Source of the DNA: Grifola frondosa
Taxonomy: Eukaryota; Basidiomycota; Agaricomycetes; Polyporales; Grifolaceae
Direction of reading: 5' to 3'
Assembly (NCBI GenBank): GCA_001683735.1
Contig: LUGG01000002.1
Location: 62,001-126,000, forward strand
Length of the DNA: 64,000 nucleotides
Shown: in pieces, positions 49,561 to 63,966 of the stretch
Position numbering within the stretch: the stretch's first letter is position 1
How the letters are laid out: the number at the start of each line of letters is the position of its first letter
Program-made: the position numbers and the translations under genes
The notes under the pieces: generated by a model
Told to the model about the DNA's origin: nothing
What the model saw: only the letters and a program-made list of their open reading frames with translations
Database searches by the model: none

Positions 49561-50050
49561 AGCGCAATTGACATCTTCCACCCACATGAATTCTCGATGG
49601 AATTGTATGGCTCAGACCTCGAGCACATCTCCACCGCGACCACACAGCAGCACGACGCGCAGCTTAGCCAGCTGCACACTCCGCCTACTCGTGCCCAGCC
49701 CCCCCGAGCGCACCTGTATTGATGACGGGCTGGACCAGCTGACACCGGTGCTCACGCGCCGAACGCTGCTCCAGTACATCCTGCACAACCCGACGTGCCT
49801 ACGCACACTCGCCACGTTGCACACGTCTGCTGCAACGGCGCAGTTCGCGCGCGATTGCCGTGGAGAAGAGCGTAAGCTATCACGGGCCGCTGGTGCAGAG
49901 GAATGTGAGGGAGCTGGATCAGGGCGTTGAGAGTGTCAGGCGGTGCGTGGGGGAGCTGAAGGTGGGCACCCGCTGAGAAGTCGAGCCGCTCTCCTGAGAC
50001 TCGCTGTGCTATAGCTGCCAGCTCGTGCAGGCTGTCCGACAGTCCCACTG
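49561..50050 (+). pseudogene. Unknown gene fragment related to pieces in the arms
   Basis: Frame pieces read FSMELYGSDLEHIS with a Q/H-rich helix, LDQLTPVLTRRTLLQYIL and GPLVQRNVRELDQGVESVR. The GSDLE segment recurs in the left arm (QAQLHGSDIEWVSSG near 40670, PGSDLERIESIV near 42990). All may derive from one unidentified coiled-coil family. Stops and frame changes are present. Confidence 0.35.
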
Positions 50051-50566
50051 CGCTCGGTGAGCTGTGGATCTAGTGTGATGATCCCTGGATCTGACATATG
50101 GTTAATCTGTGAAATGGAGAGCCATGAGTCGCATGTGCAGTTGTCGACAACAGGAATAAATGCCTGAGCCTTTCCAGTGGAGGTATATTGCTAAACATAA
50201 CCGTGTAGACTAAGCTAGACTAAGCTCACCCACGTATGGGAGCTCATTACTCGAGCAGGCACGGTTTCGTTCCTTTTGCACTCGCAGTGATGGTTCCTGG
50301 CTCTTGGGATCTCCTTGCAGGTGGTTGCTGCTGGTCTCTGTTGCGCCATCTGTACTAATATTTGATAAAGACCTTCAGACCAGAAGTACCTACATGAACC
50401 ACTTACATATAAAACAGTTCGTTCGAGGTGTAACATTTCACTTCGGAGGTCGTACAACAGCGCACGCTAGGGCCATTGATAGCATCGGGTTTGGAACGCA
50501 TCAGTAAAAGGTGTTACTAAACGACACGGCAACTAGTCGATGAACGTTGAACGATGAACTTACATA
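50051..50566. other. Spacer upstream of the MITE
   Basis: No recognised gene. A short repeated ACTAAGCTAGACTAAGCT lies near 50208-50225. Confidence 0.3.
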
Positions 50567-50844
50567 CTGTAGAGTTACGATCGTATGTTTGCGGGGTGTG
50601 ACCCGTGACCCATGGTCACCCTAAGTTTGGATGTTTGTCAGGCCATGTGACCCGTGACAAACCTACATTTTTCATTTGTTTTCCCCTTATTTAAAGGAAG
50701 TCCAGTCAGGGCTTGGGTGAAGCGCCGACAACAGGTCACAAATTATGTTTGCTGCCCCACAAAAGTGCGTGACGGTCACTCGAATTAGGTTTGGTTTGGA
50801 CGGTTGCGTGACCACGTGACAAACATACGATCGTAACTCTACAG
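50567..50844. mobile_element. MITE with perfect 25-bp TIRs and TA target duplication
   Basis: The left TIR 50567-50591 (starting CTGTAGAGTTACGATC) is the exact reverse complement of 50820-50844. TA dinucleotides flank both ends (50565-50566 and 50845-50846). Length is 278 bp with no coding capacity. GTGACCCGTGAC occurs twice inside. TA duplication and short length fit a Tc1/mariner-mobilised MITE. Confidence 0.9.
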
Positions 50845-51630
50845 TATGCGCGCAATGCGCGCTCATATAGCTTCGGCAATTTCCACACAGGCAGAGTGCC
50901 CTCTTCCTCACTTACTTACGCTCAGCTTATGCGGCCCCGATTGTTTCTGTGAGCGTTGGCCTTTGTCGTCGATCACCAGCGGAGTACATATTTTTCGTTC
51001 ATGGCGAGCCGGCAGAATGGACTATGCTGGACGCTGGAGTCACCTACAGAACGCCATTCATTCGAATTATTCTCGTGGGACATGCCGTCCTCAGTACGGG
51101 AAGAGAAGGAACGTTATCGAAGGAGCTGGATGCTTGCCACTTGATGGGTATAGAGAAAGTGAGCAAGAAGTTCAGGAAAGCGGAATACAGTACGGTGCTC
51201 CGCGTCGCTGACTCTGAGAATACAGTATGCGGACCGTGTCCTGCCCTTCCCCCATGACGCTGACGCTGTCCATCCGCTCTCATCGCGCATGCGCATTCTA
51301 TAGGCTGAGCTTGCTATGCTGGAGATAGAGCTCATGGATCCATTGAATTCGCTGCTGAAGAACTTTCTCCTCTCCTCATGCACCAGTCTCTCCAACCAAA
51401 TCGACGCATACACCAAAACAGCGAGTATCCGTATTGGTACCTATTGTTGCTTCCGTCTACAGTTCTCCTTCCAAGCGGCAAGCTCTCCCAGAAACTCCCC
51501 GTGACTCCACTTCATCCAACAAGCTGGTCAGGACTCGGTCCATTCATGCCGAGGCCGCTGAAGAACCAGTGTCTCGCCTACGAAGCGTGTACAACCAACG
51601 ACCTCTTCTAAGAGGCGAGTAGTGGATAAG
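50845..51630. other. Upstream part of the BRCT gene region, unassigned exons
   Basis: Protein-like stretches on the plus strand near 50980-51250 (GVTYRTPFIRIILVG, SKKFRKAEYSTVLRV) and 51316-51360 suggest exons, possibly the N-terminal part of the following BRCT protein, but I cannot link them. Confidence 0.3.
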
Positions 51631-52807
51631 TCCGGCCTCTCTGAATCTACCTTACCTCATAAAGCCTCTCATACCCGTTCATGCGGCAGATGCAACTTCA
51701 GATCAAGCCCCGTCAAGTTCGAGTCAAGTCCGGTAAGACTGACTCGTACGCCATCGAAACGCTCAGCAGTGACGAAGGCAACCCAGAAGCTTCACGATGA
51801 GATCATGCCTGACGTGATGAATTTTCAGCGGGAGTTGAAAAATGGGACTGTACGAGCTACCTGGGAGACTGGTCAAACCCCAGCCGCTTGGAAGTCTAAA
51901 AACGGCGAGGCAGAGAGGAAGAAGGCAAGACCAAAGCAAACAAGCGAAGGTCCACAGGTGGCGATGAGTCCTCGGCATTCAATGAAGACGAACCGGATAG
52001 AAAGAGACGCGTACAATTTCTACGACTATGGCGAAGGGTCACCCAAACAATGATCGCCGTGGTTCTTTGAAACGGAAGCTGAACGAGGAGTCTTCTGAAG
52101 ACGAGGCAAATGAAACGGCTAAGGGTCAGAAATCGCGCAACATGGTGAAGATTGATACTGAAGGGGCTGCGATGAAAGCCAGGTGCGTGCTATTTGACGT
52201 ATATTTTCTTATGAAGCTCATATTTTCGGCATTGTTGGTCATAGTTCGACTCGAGCGAACCCAAAGACCATCAAAATCATGACTACTCAAGTAAATCTAT
52301 CGGACGATGTAGCGAGGGTTTGAAATTTTCTCAAACTTCTCTTTTGTTATATCGTCTAACACCCTGACCATAGGCACTGACACGTATGGGAGCCAAAATG
52401 ACGTCAAAACCAGCAGAATGTACACATCTCATTGCGCCAAACTTGGTGCGGACTGAGAAATTTCTTTGTGCGATGCCTGTGGCGCCCTTCATTGTGACCG
52501 GAAAGTGGGCGGTTATGTCTGCGGCAGGGAGGCAGTTTCTCCGTGGGTAAAAATTTTTAACTTGTATAATTTGCAAGCTAGCTGCTTTATTGCAGCCGAG
52601 GCGGATTACGTCCCTGCAGATCCAGAGAACGAGAAGAAATTTGGCTTTAAGCTTACAGATGCGCTTCACCGAGCGAAGACAAACGGCGAGATTTTTACCG
52701 GCATGACATTCTACATGACGCCTAAGGTCCCGATTGCCAAACTGCTGCGAAATGTCGTCTCGTTTTGCTTTGCAGTACCGGATATACCTATACAGTCCCA
52801 GTCGTGA
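51631..52807 (+). pseudogene. BRCT-domain protein, Rtt107-like C-terminal part
   Basis: A basic, serine-rich linker (RSSPVKFESSPVRLTRTPSK) leads to TKATQKLHDEIMPDVMNFQ, then a frame change near 52040 into GSLKRKLNEESSEDEANE. Introns at about 52182-52245 and 52318-52375 join KIMTTQVNLSDDVAR to ALTRMGAKMTSKPAECTHLI and APNLVRTEKFLCAMPVAPFI, with VTGKWAVMSAAGRQF. After another intron come ADYVPADPENEKKFGFKL and FTGMTFYMTPKVP, the start of a second BRCT. The combination resembles the C-terminal tandem BRCT of Rtt107/Brc1-type DNA-damage scaffold proteins in the nucleus. The second BRCT is cut short at 52807. Confidence 0.6.
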
Positions 52808-52991
52808 TGGACAAAAAGTCTAATGTGTTATTATATGTATTTCAAATACACGAAAGTGAAAACTAGCCAGCTTGCGCACTATGTAGCAAAAGATCCTGCG
52901 ACTTTGTAAGCCGGATCGTCCCAATCAATCTCTTGTCGCAAAGCACCAGTCAAGATAAGCTCTTGAGTGTATATGGGGTATCCATTCTCCA

Positions 52992-53480
52992 CTAACAATT
53001 TGTATGAATGAGCGAACAAACGCACGTACCTGTCCTCCTCCTGCAGCTAGTAATGATGTCGACATTGAAAGCGAACTCCTGGTTCTTGAGCTTGAACATC
53101 TGGTAGCTCGTATCACTGGCCATGAGGTACATGCAGGAGCTGACATTCGAACCTGTCACGAACTTGAGGGTGAGAGCATCACCAGAGGTGGTGATACCAT
53201 AGGTGCCCGAGTCGAGTGTGCAGTTCTGCACACAGGCGACGGGGTCGGGGCAGAGGATCACATTCCAGGTGTTACTGGTGTAGCAGTTGGTGTAGCCAGT
53301 GGCAGAGTGCAGCCAGCACCAGTTGGAGTCGACCACAACGGGCATGGACAGAGTTGTGCACCCGGACATGGTACACTGCTGGAAGGTAAGCTGGTGGTGG
53401 GTTTCGGCCACCTGAGTACCAATCTGCTGGCCGTACACTATGGCGAGCAGAGAGAAGACGAGGCTGGCAGTGGGGAACAT
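52992..53480 (-). pseudogene. GH7 cellobiohydrolase N-terminal fragment with signal peptide
   Basis: ATG at 53480 gives [20 protein letters not shown], a secretion signal with the mature end near GQQIGTQ. It continues with [69 protein letters not shown] and [16 protein letters not shown]. These are the first strands of the GH7 beta-jelly-roll, which cleaves cellulose processively from reducing ends outside the cell. Only about 140 of roughly 450 residues are present. The catalytic glutamates are absent, and the sequence after NVD is not GH7-like. A GTACGTG donor at 53030 may be the original exon end. Confidence 0.8.
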
Positions 53481-53859
53481 CCTCCTATAGTGACAGCAGC
53501 GGGTCTGCCCATACTTTCCAGGAACGAGCAACAATGGGGGGATCTTCACAGTGGAAGTGCTAGTGCTGGTGAAGGAAAAGACGGAATGGCTGGCTGTGGG
53601 AGAGGTGAAAGAATAGCGGGGTGCATGCCGGGGCAGTGCAATTTTATGAGACAACAGGCATGAGGATGCATACAGAGCCTGCAGTTCACAAAGTGTAGCG
53701 GAGGAATGTCACAAGGAGATGACTGGTGTGTTTCGCAAGTGGTCGAATGCTCTATTCAAGCCGTAAAACGGTGTTACTGTCAAGATTACTGCAGGTTATG
53801 TTGGCATCCAATTATTAGAATGGCTCGAGACGTGCAAAGTAGAAGAAGATACTCACTGA

Positions 53860-54860
<1,001 letters not shown>

Positions 54861-55441
54861 TGGAGCGCGGCGAAGCCACGACGGGACGCCGACAGTCCAA
54901 GAGCCCATGGCACTATCCCTCGTCACAGTGTGGAGGTCCGACGACGGCGAGCGCGATCGCGAGCGTGACAGGGGATATGTATGATCTGTCGTAGTCAGGG
55001 GATGTATTAAACCAATCTGCCAGGCTAGAAAACGTACGAATGAAATGCTGCAAGCACTGAGAAAAATGTGGTTGACGTACATGCTCGTTCTCCTTGTCAC
55101 TATGCCCCTGTTGTCAGAGAGCTTGCTCACGCTGAGCCTGCCACTCCTGGATGAGTAGCGGGTCCTCACCCTCGGACTCTGTGACAGAACTGTCACCTGC
55201 ATCCTCCGGCTATTTGAATTTCGGCACCGCTGCTGTCTCCTGTCACGTCCCCCAGGGTGTCGTCTACGGTGGACCGCTTTGGCCTATGTTCGGCTGTGGA
55301 CGTGGATGCTGTCGTTCGATCCAGTTGGGCCTTCGCGCCCTCGAGCAACATGCGAATGTGCATAGTACTTGGCCATGTCGTTGTTTGGAATATAAGGATA
55401 ACTGAAGGGATACCACACGAAATACAATACCTCCATGTGTT

Positions 55442-56652
55442 TCAGCGAGGTAACACATTGCCGGCGCCCATTGCTATTTGATAAACCGTGAGATACATGC
55501 TCAGATCTCGTAAAGTAAAGCATACCTCGGTGAATGCTGGCACACCCAACACGAAATCTGCTTTCGTGTTAATCAGCTCCTGAAAGGCTTTATCAGACGT
55601 ATGCGCAGGTGCTGGGAAGGTGGGCTTGTCTGCGGCGATGACCATGCCACACGCGGGCTATGCCAATGGTAGTGAGCATGCGATACACGTTGCTTACAAG
55701 GAGAAGGACTTACAGCATAGCACATATGAAACAATCCCATCCCATGGTACACATGGCACCCCATGACAAGCCCCGCAAAGTCAACTTCTCCGAACCCTTA
55801 GAACACCATCAATGATAGCTATATTGTGATATTCAAGGTACTCACAAGGAACGAGCGCGTACGTCATCAGGGCGCGGTGGGTGTACATGATCAGCTTCGG
55901 GAATGCAGTTGATCCTGAAGCGAAACAGGATCAGTACAGCATAAGGTTCATTGATTGTGAGAATACATCCCAGATGAATGCAAGATTAGTATAGGCGCCT
56001 CCCAGTCGTTCATCGCGGGGCGCAAGCTCATTCTCACTCTTTGCATCCACTTCGGCGGAGAAGAAGTCCTCGAACACAAGCGTGGAGTGCACTTGCACTG
56101 TCCCATCGATATCGTCAAGTGCAGCTTTCGCGAGCTCACGAACGCTCGGCTCGCCGCTGGCGAACAGATGGAGCGCGCCGGTGCGCTTGAGAAGATGTGT
56201 CACGGCTGCATGACCATTGCGCGGGGAGATGGGGAAAACGGCGTATCCTGCCCATAGAATGCTGAGGATGAAGCACCAATACGTAATCGTATCTACGAAC
56301 TCAAATTAACGAAATGTTACGACGATTCCGACGCCTCGGCGGCACACACCTGTGGTAGCGAGAATGGCGATCACGGGAGGCTTGCGCGCATTGATCTCTG
56401 AGGGGTCGATACTAACCAGAGACTGTACGAGTTTCGCGCTGCGCCGCACTCCTCGAGTCGCCTCGAGGTAGCGGACAGTGCGCACTCCTGAGCCATCATG
56501 GAAGACAAAAAGTGGGTGTTGGGGATTATGTTCCACACACCATGCGTAAAGCTCGGGGAGTGTGCGCGAGCGGTGGGAAAGAATATCTCGCGGGGGTGTA
56601 AAGGTATCGCAGGAGATACCTTGGGGCTTGGGAACTGGATTTCAGTAGACAT
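55442..56652 (-). pseudogene. Adenylate-forming (ANL) enzyme N-terminal region, NRPS-like reductase type
   Basis: ATG at 56652 (MSTEIQFPSPKVSPAIPLHP) leads, after a frame change near 56550, to LPELYAWCVEHNPQHPLFVF. Further exons give DTITYWCFILSILWAGYAVF with PISPRNGHAAVTHLL, LHLFASGEPSVRELAKAALD, GSTAFPKLIMYTHRAL (the phosphate-binding A3 loop, normally SGSTGxPK), MGCHVYHGMGLFHMCYAVS and FQELINTKADFVLGVPAFTE. This is the adenylation domain core of fungal adenylate-forming reductases or acyl-CoA ligases, which activate acids with ATP. Carrier and reductase domains are not present below 55440. The frame change and truncation indicate a relic. Confidence 0.65.
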
Positions 56653-57924
56653 AATTGGATTATCGCGATCAGCTGGAAGCGATGGTACGAGTACTTGGAA
56701 TAGAATCTGAAAGTGTCAGTTGAATACAGACAAGCATCCTTCTTATACATTCCGTGGCACATCTGACACATGCCACATGAGTGTCGTCCGAATGATGCTT
56801 CGGACTTCGGGATGCATGGCGCAACGTAAGAATAGAGAAAAAACCCCATCGAAATTAGGAGCTGGAGTGTTGCTATGCGGAATATCTGAATGATGCATCT
56901 GCTCTGCAAGGTTAGAGTTAAACGCAAAGCGTGATAGATGGCGAGTACATCACATGGTCGCATTGTGCACTTGACGTGAATTCAAGAAACTGCAGCTGCC
57001 TGTAAAGGATATATCACTGTGAAGAAGTCGACTCTGCACAAGGAGTTTTACGAATGATGATTACGAATATAAGTGGAAGAGGCCTTCAGGAAGGTCCGAT
57101 TTTTTTCAGCCCCGACGTTTGAGTGAGTGGTTAACCTGTATGTGCGTGATCCTGGTTCAACGTTGGTCCAACTCTGGCAAAACCTCCTGTGGCGATACTG
57201 TTCAGTTGCGTCATTGGACTTTCGTAGCACTATATGGAAATCAACCTTTACCATAACGCATGTTCGCAGGCAGATTACGCAGTTATCGCATAGTGTCCGA
57301 TACTAGCTTCTACCGGTGTGTGCGTGGATCCTCAGTGCCTTCTCAGCACCAGTTGACCGTCGTGATTGTGGAATCAGTAATCCCCCACGTTGGCATCTAA
57401 ATATATCCAACAAGTGTTTTCCGTGAGAAAGATGTCGTCGGACGGAATTACTAACGGAAAAACATTCTGATACGATTCCGTCGAGAAACACCCGCAGGCG
57501 GTTGAGGCTATCCAAGCAGAAACTGGGTGATTTTGTGTACAGCCTCCATGCAATCTGGGGAGGAAAAGATTTGATTATCGCTCGACTTCCACAGGAATAT
57601 TGACGAGACACACTTAGCACTATTAGTAGATGCCAGTTATGTTTAGCTTGAGCGTTCCAAGGACGTCTCGTCACTGTGATGATAAGATATCGAGCGTTAG
57701 CATAGACCATGGGCCAGACGGTGAATTTCGCACATGTGATGACGTGCATGATCCTACGAGAAACGTCTCGTGAAATAGATCATCACCAAGTATAAACAAC
57801 ACCACCCTGCACTCTGCAAAAAGATCAACATAAAAGGCGGGGATCGGTCCAAGCCGTAGGTATCTTCATAAACTGTGGCTGGTTGAACACCAAATCAACA
57901 ATCCAGACGAACACGCCAGATCAG
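56653..57924. other. Right part of the spacer, no assigned gene
   Basis: A minus-strand frame of 148 codons at 57303-57749 and shorter ones are unrecognised. The inner end of the right arm begins at 57925. Confidence 0.3.
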
Positions 57925-60900
57925 CAAAGAAGTCGACGAAGTCGTCGTTTTCATATGTGTCGAGGCCACGTTCGTGGGAATACTGCAGGAGCACGTCAGT
58001 GTGGATGATACGGACGAACCGGGAGTTAATGGGAGGTGGTAAAGTAGGAGGGATATTATGATTCCGCCATAATCTTGTAATGCAGTGCAAATTACGAGCG
58101 ACGACAGGACGGACCGTCTACCCAAACATATCACATGACTGTAGGACTTGGTGTTAGATAGGATAGGCAGGAAGAATAGTGGGAACACGGACATACTATA
58201 TCTTCCTGTAGTACAAAGGTACCGTGGTTGTAAGCTATGTACTGTGGCTGCAAGTGCTGGTGTATGAATATTTACTATAGTTTGGGATTATTTATTTGAT
58301 CATAGAGTGAGTACTTACATGAGTTGTGCATGTGAGCAGTCGGCAAGCAGTCGGTGTTGCGACGTTTCGGCGCTTAGATGGCACGGATCTTGGTGGCGCC
58401 ATTGACCCAGCGTTAAGGTTAGGTCACGTTGTGAACCTACAAGCGCTGGCACGGGTATCAAGCGCCAACTGCATGCGGACACCTGCAAGCATTTTTTTTT
58501 TCATGCACATCCCAGATCCACCGCACACGTGCATCTTCTAGTAATACCAACACAGAGGGTGGGATGGCCATGCCATGCCGTCCCGTGAAGAGCGACGCGG
58601 TGTCCGTGACGGTAAGCACCGTGTGCCAGCATTTGGAGTCCCTTGAACCTAATAAAATCGCAGAACAGCTCCAGAACTGGCGCGAGTGGACAGCTGTCCA
58701 GCACCAGCCCATAGAGCGCATGCGACATTCATTTCGCAACCGCGCCTCTATGGACTGCCCAGCAGACGTTGTTGATCGGGTAGCGGGGGGATATTCACTG
58801 TTATTCGTCAGACAGAGCCTTTCGACGGTGCAGAACGTCTGCAGGGAGGCGAAAAACACAGGCTAGAGGAGGTCCACGCGGCGCCGTTACTCAAGCACGT
58901 TGAGCGCGGGAGCCGCCGCGTGAACATGAGTAAGGAAACATGCGCGAATGGCATGTTGATCGGTCGCTGCACCACACGGATGACGTTGAAGATGCGGTCG
59001 ACCAGTAGCAGCATCATTTTCGAGGACACGCGTACGGTGCAGGTAGGATGCTCGGTAGTGCGGACGCGGGGGTAGCCGCAGACCAGGACCACGACGTTCA
59101 TGTAGCCGAAGACCTGCAGAGGTTAAACAGGTGCGTTGGACTTTGCGGAGCCTATCTGCGACAGGTGAGGATGATTGCGCACGAAGCATGGCGGGTTGTC
59201 AAAGAGGCAGTCGATGATGGTGTCGCAGGCTTCCATCGTGATGCATGGGGCAGTGTCCGTGAAGGACATGCGGATCGTCTTCTGTAGCTCACATGAGATC
59301 GGGATGCGAGGACGCAGGTGCCATTTGCACGACCGGCGCACCTAGCTGACGGAAACTACTGGCAGGGCGGTCTCGTTATCTGGTGCGTCTTCTCGCTTGT
59401 GTATGTGATCGCTGATCGTCGAGTTCAGTAATAGCGAGATTACAGTCGCAGACATGTTGGAATACCCTCGATGGGTGTGGTGAATTGCCATCTTAGCGAG
59501 CACTATTACCGATGCGAGAACGTCAATGCCCCAGGTATAAGATTAGAACAAACACCTCATCTTTCACCCAGCCTATGCTTCAGCTCCCCCGCGTTCAGTT
59601 TCCTCACGCACCATACAATACTCTCTATGCGCTCGAGGTCCGAGCCTGGCTGCTTGCACACATGGCCATCGAGGATTCAGGCTGGAAGAATTCTGGAATG
59701 TTCCATAACCGTTGTAGGTCACAGATTATTGTGAGAGGAATACGATGTTGTAATATAGTGAACGTGTTGGTGATTCTAAGCTATGGGTACCGACGGAGCT
59801 GTGCATAACGTACGGACAAGTTTTCTCATCCCTTAAATCCCCAAAGCAATTCAGCAACGCCTTCTCGCACAAATATATAACACACTCACAGTGATCGTGC
59901 TTTAGCACATCTTCCACGGCAAATCTGTATCAATTATGACATCAGCATAATCTAAAGAGCAACGAAGAACGATTCCCGGCATCAGACGAAAGCGCAATTG
60001 TTGCGTAGGCTAGGAATGTTCATTCTTCGGGTAGCATCAGCACATATGACGGTTTGGCAAGGACCGAAAACGTCTCGTGGTTCGAGTAGCTCACTCCCTG
60101 ACCCATCGACGGAGCTCCACATTCGTACATCGTTGACGATGTCCACTCAAAAACCAACACAGAAAAGGAAGAAACATTTCGAAGTTTGCTATGAGGGGTA
60201 GTTTTGCGGGGCGCCCGGGTGCATTCTGCTGAAGGTGTGCTAGACGACGGCTATGATTAAACACCCCAACGGTGAACGTTGAATGGGTATATTGGAGGAA
60301 AGTCGAACCACTGGCTGTGTATTAGCTGCAGTAATTTATTGATAGATGGAATAGAAATAGAACAAGCGGCAACCACGGATCCAGGTTCGCCGACTCGGAA
60401 TGGCGCACCGAAATATATGCAGCGCTGCTCCACTGTCTCGCCGAAGATGGGGCAGAGTATGGCAAAAGCCGAGCAAGAGCCCTAGAAGTCAACGCAGTAG
60501 AGACGAACACAGATATGTCCTATACTTGTTATCGTCTTATCGGGTATGCCGCATGCAATTCATCAACAGGCTCGTGCGTGAGAGGAATGGCGATGCAACG
60601 TAAACTCTATCCCAAGAATACGAGAGCAAAGAGGATGGCAAAGGAGACGTGTGGGAGACATCGAGAAGCAATAAGGAGAATGGAAAAATGGGTCCGGTGA
60701 TAGACGATCCCCACATGCATAACCCCATTCGTTGGCCACAACAAGGTTCATGCGCGCAGCTGTACCGTCACCCGACACCGCGCTCGCACGGCTACTTGTG
60801 CCTTGCGGAAAGCACAAATGTCCTCCCGCGCGGTGTCTAGCAGGACATCGCTCTTCGGGCATCTGACTGTCATAATCATCATCCACTATTCGTGTTCGAT

Positions 60901-62367
60901 GCTCTCCCATAACACCATCACGGCCATTTCCAGATTAAAACAGATGGAATGGCCGTGTCGTGTCCAGCCAAAATGTGCGGTGTGCTTCCCGTGACGCACG
61001 CAAAACATCATGCGCCAGTGTTTGGAATCCCGGGGGACCTTCGGGTCCGTGGGGTGGAATTCCTTGAATGTAGGCTCCAATTGTAGATAGCAATTATGAC
61101 GACACAGGAAACGAGCAAGCCCCATATAAGGTACCAACGGGCTCATGGAAACGGATTATATCCACATGTGCTTCAGAGTGATACCACATTCATACCGCAC
61201 CGGAAACGCATGTCAACTTTATGCTCGATATGGCAGATCCACAGCTCATGAATCGGCACAAGCGGGCACTTGTCGAGTACCAGCCCATGCAGAATGCGCT
61301 TTGAAACTGTGTCCACACATGCCGCCCAGCGGACGTTGCGCAGCTGCAGCGCAGGGAGCCTCAGGAGGATGGCAACAAGCTGCTGGAGGGACGAAAGAAC
61401 AGAACGATCGATTCACTCGACAGAGCGGTGCGGAAGGTCCACAGCATTGCGAGAACGCACCGTTGAACGTCTAACCCGAACACGTCGAGAGCCGCTACGC
61501 GAACACAAGCAGGGAGACGCGCACAAACGGTGAGTTACGCAGTCGCTGGGCCATCGCAGAGGCAGGCTATGGTGGCATCACAGATATCCGGCACGATCTA
61601 CAGAGATGCACGAGGGGAGATGGCGGACACAGGATTGCTATCTGCAGTCCACAGCTAAGGCATGAGATTGGGATTTGAGAAGGCAGGCGATCAATTGAAC
61701 GATGAGCGTAGCCAACTCAGACAGAGGGATCTTGTTGTTCGAGTTTAGTGAACGTGTAGTCGGAAAGAACCCGCCGACATGGTGGGGCAGCCTCAAGAGA
61801 CCTAATGCCATCCATTGCCATCTCTCCCAATGTGAGAATGTCCACGCACCAGATACAAGAGCAGAGCAGACGCCTCAGCTTCGCCATCTCCTGCGCCATT
61901 CTCCACTGCGAGCCGTGCTGCTGTGCGTTCCCGCTGGAGACCCACTCGATGTCGGAGCCGTGGAGCTGAGCCTGCAGAGACAGGGTCGATGTGGCAGTGT
62001 TGGGTGAGAAGCGTCATTTGTGCGTCGGGGCATGTTTTGTGGCGGGTGGATGAAAGCTGTGTATTGGTCGGATAGCCATGGCTCTCGACGAGCCAAGCAT
62101 ATGTCGCTCTATGTTCGAACAAGTGGCTACGAGTGGCACGTGGAGGACCCAAGGCTGCGAGCAACGGTTAATCGAGCGCTATCGAGCGCCAATTGTGAGC
62201 CCCAGTCCCGAGCGTCTCTAGCGCTCAGCAAGGCTTGTAATTTTCCGATGATCACAGACTTTGGAAATATATTAATTACGCTGCTACTATAGAGGTGTAC
62301 TGCGCAGACCTACAATAAGTGAGGCGCATAATTACAGACCTTTTACTGATACTCTTGGATGGACTAG
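57925..62367. repeat. Giant inverted repeat, right arm (4.44 kb)
   Basis: Reverse complement of 40275-44715, with only scattered single-base differences. It holds the mirrored F-box-like fragment at about 59123-59341 (minus) and mirrored copies of all small frames of the left arm. The outer end GGACTAG at 62361-62367 is followed by TACTATCGCTCA, which aligns with the sequence left of the TIR element at 36532-36545. Confidence 0.95.
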
Positions 62368-62939
62368 TACTATCGCTCACATGCAGCTGCAACTTGCTTC
62401 TCGACCAAGATGACCAGTGATTAATTGATTGATCACCCACCAATATACGTCATCAAACAGCATTCATTTTTGCGGTAAGTGCAGCGCTCTTCTGAATAGC
62501 TTGGCTGCCCATTTCCTGGCCATCGATGTCTGGACGCTCTGAACACTCGGTGTACCGTTCAGATTGATGAGCACGGCTTGGGGAGCTTTGTCTCGAAAAA
62601 GTTGTGAGTAAATATCTATTATCATTCAGTCTACCCTTGATATTCCTCAAATGCTCATTTTGCCCTACGTTCGCACAAAATGAAGGTACTAATTTTCCGC
62701 TGAAATCCGCGTACTCACTTCGATTGATGTGGATTCAATAGACCTGCATTTGGTTTTGGATTAATCCAACATCAAAGCTGGTTTCCCATTATGTGTTGAC
62801 AACGTCAACGTCACGAACTCGGTGAGCAGGTCAGTGACTCTGTCGCCCGCGGACCGGTGCTCGTCCAAACCGATATGATATATTTTTCTCAGACTCACTG
62901 TTCTATTTTATAAGCAAAACTGTCTCACACAGTTGATCC
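62368..62939. other. Right flank of the large inverted repeat
   Basis: AT-rich sequence without a recognised gene. Minus-strand short frames are not convincing. Confidence 0.3.
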
Positions 62940-63966
62940 CAAGAAAAACGCACACCCTAACGATACCTCATGCACCTGTCAATGACTACGGAACTCATCT
63001 CCATTACGAAGATGTTGGCGCTCCATCTGGCTACACGTCATATATCGCCATCGCTCTGATCCATGGGACAAACGTTCACAATGCGGAGTCGTAATCAGAC
63101 GTGTGGTCGGCATAGAACACCACCACGTTTATGCAAATATTGATCGTAGCCCCCTTCATCAATTTCGGCTAATACTTCCCATCACCATAGATCACGACTT
63201 TTGCCTTATATTCGTAAACCTTCACCACTGCGATTACACAGGCACCACAGCGTCCTCTCCGAAAGAACTCGCACTTTTGCGGAGCCCGAACAAGGATGAT
63301 CAGGCTGCTTTCATACGAGCACCGGGAATCGAGTTGGGAACATGGTTTGATGACACTCAGAACTTTCCACGCCCCTCCACAAGCGCGGGAAAGGAGCGCC
63401 CAGACTGGTGGAATAGCAAGCTGGGCTGGTAGTCTGGAAGCTGCATCACACTTTCATTCTTAGCTCATGACGATAAACTGGCTGTGCTTGACAGCTAACT
63501 TCAAAGCTTCATCATCTTCAGTGATCATCTCCTTATCGTCATCGCATGCATTATGAAAGTCTCATATTGGGTCCACACGGGTGCACCGACATTTCCATTC
63601 GGTGCCCCGTTGCCTCCGCTCCAGCAGTTGTATAACCCTTTGTGTGATCCCTCCCTTTCGCTCGAGCAGACTTCAACAAGCCTTTTCTTTCTGGGTATCT
63701 TCATACTACTCGCACTCGCCTTCCACAATGTCATCATTCCAGGTGCTCTTGAAGTCGGAATTCCTCTCTGGGCTCAGACAGGATCCCATATCCCACCCAC
63801 CTCCCGACGCACACCGATGGTTAAACGCATGACTGCTGCTGAGCTGGCAGCCGTAACGGACGCCAGCGTCATGGGCTCGCACATCGCCGTCCTGCACATC
63901 TCCCCGGAAATGTATTCCGAGAGCTTGCAGCTGGCGATGGTGCGAGATGAGCCGGGGGCGCCATAG
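62940..63966 (+). pseudogene. placeholder
   Basis: placeholder. Confidence 0.
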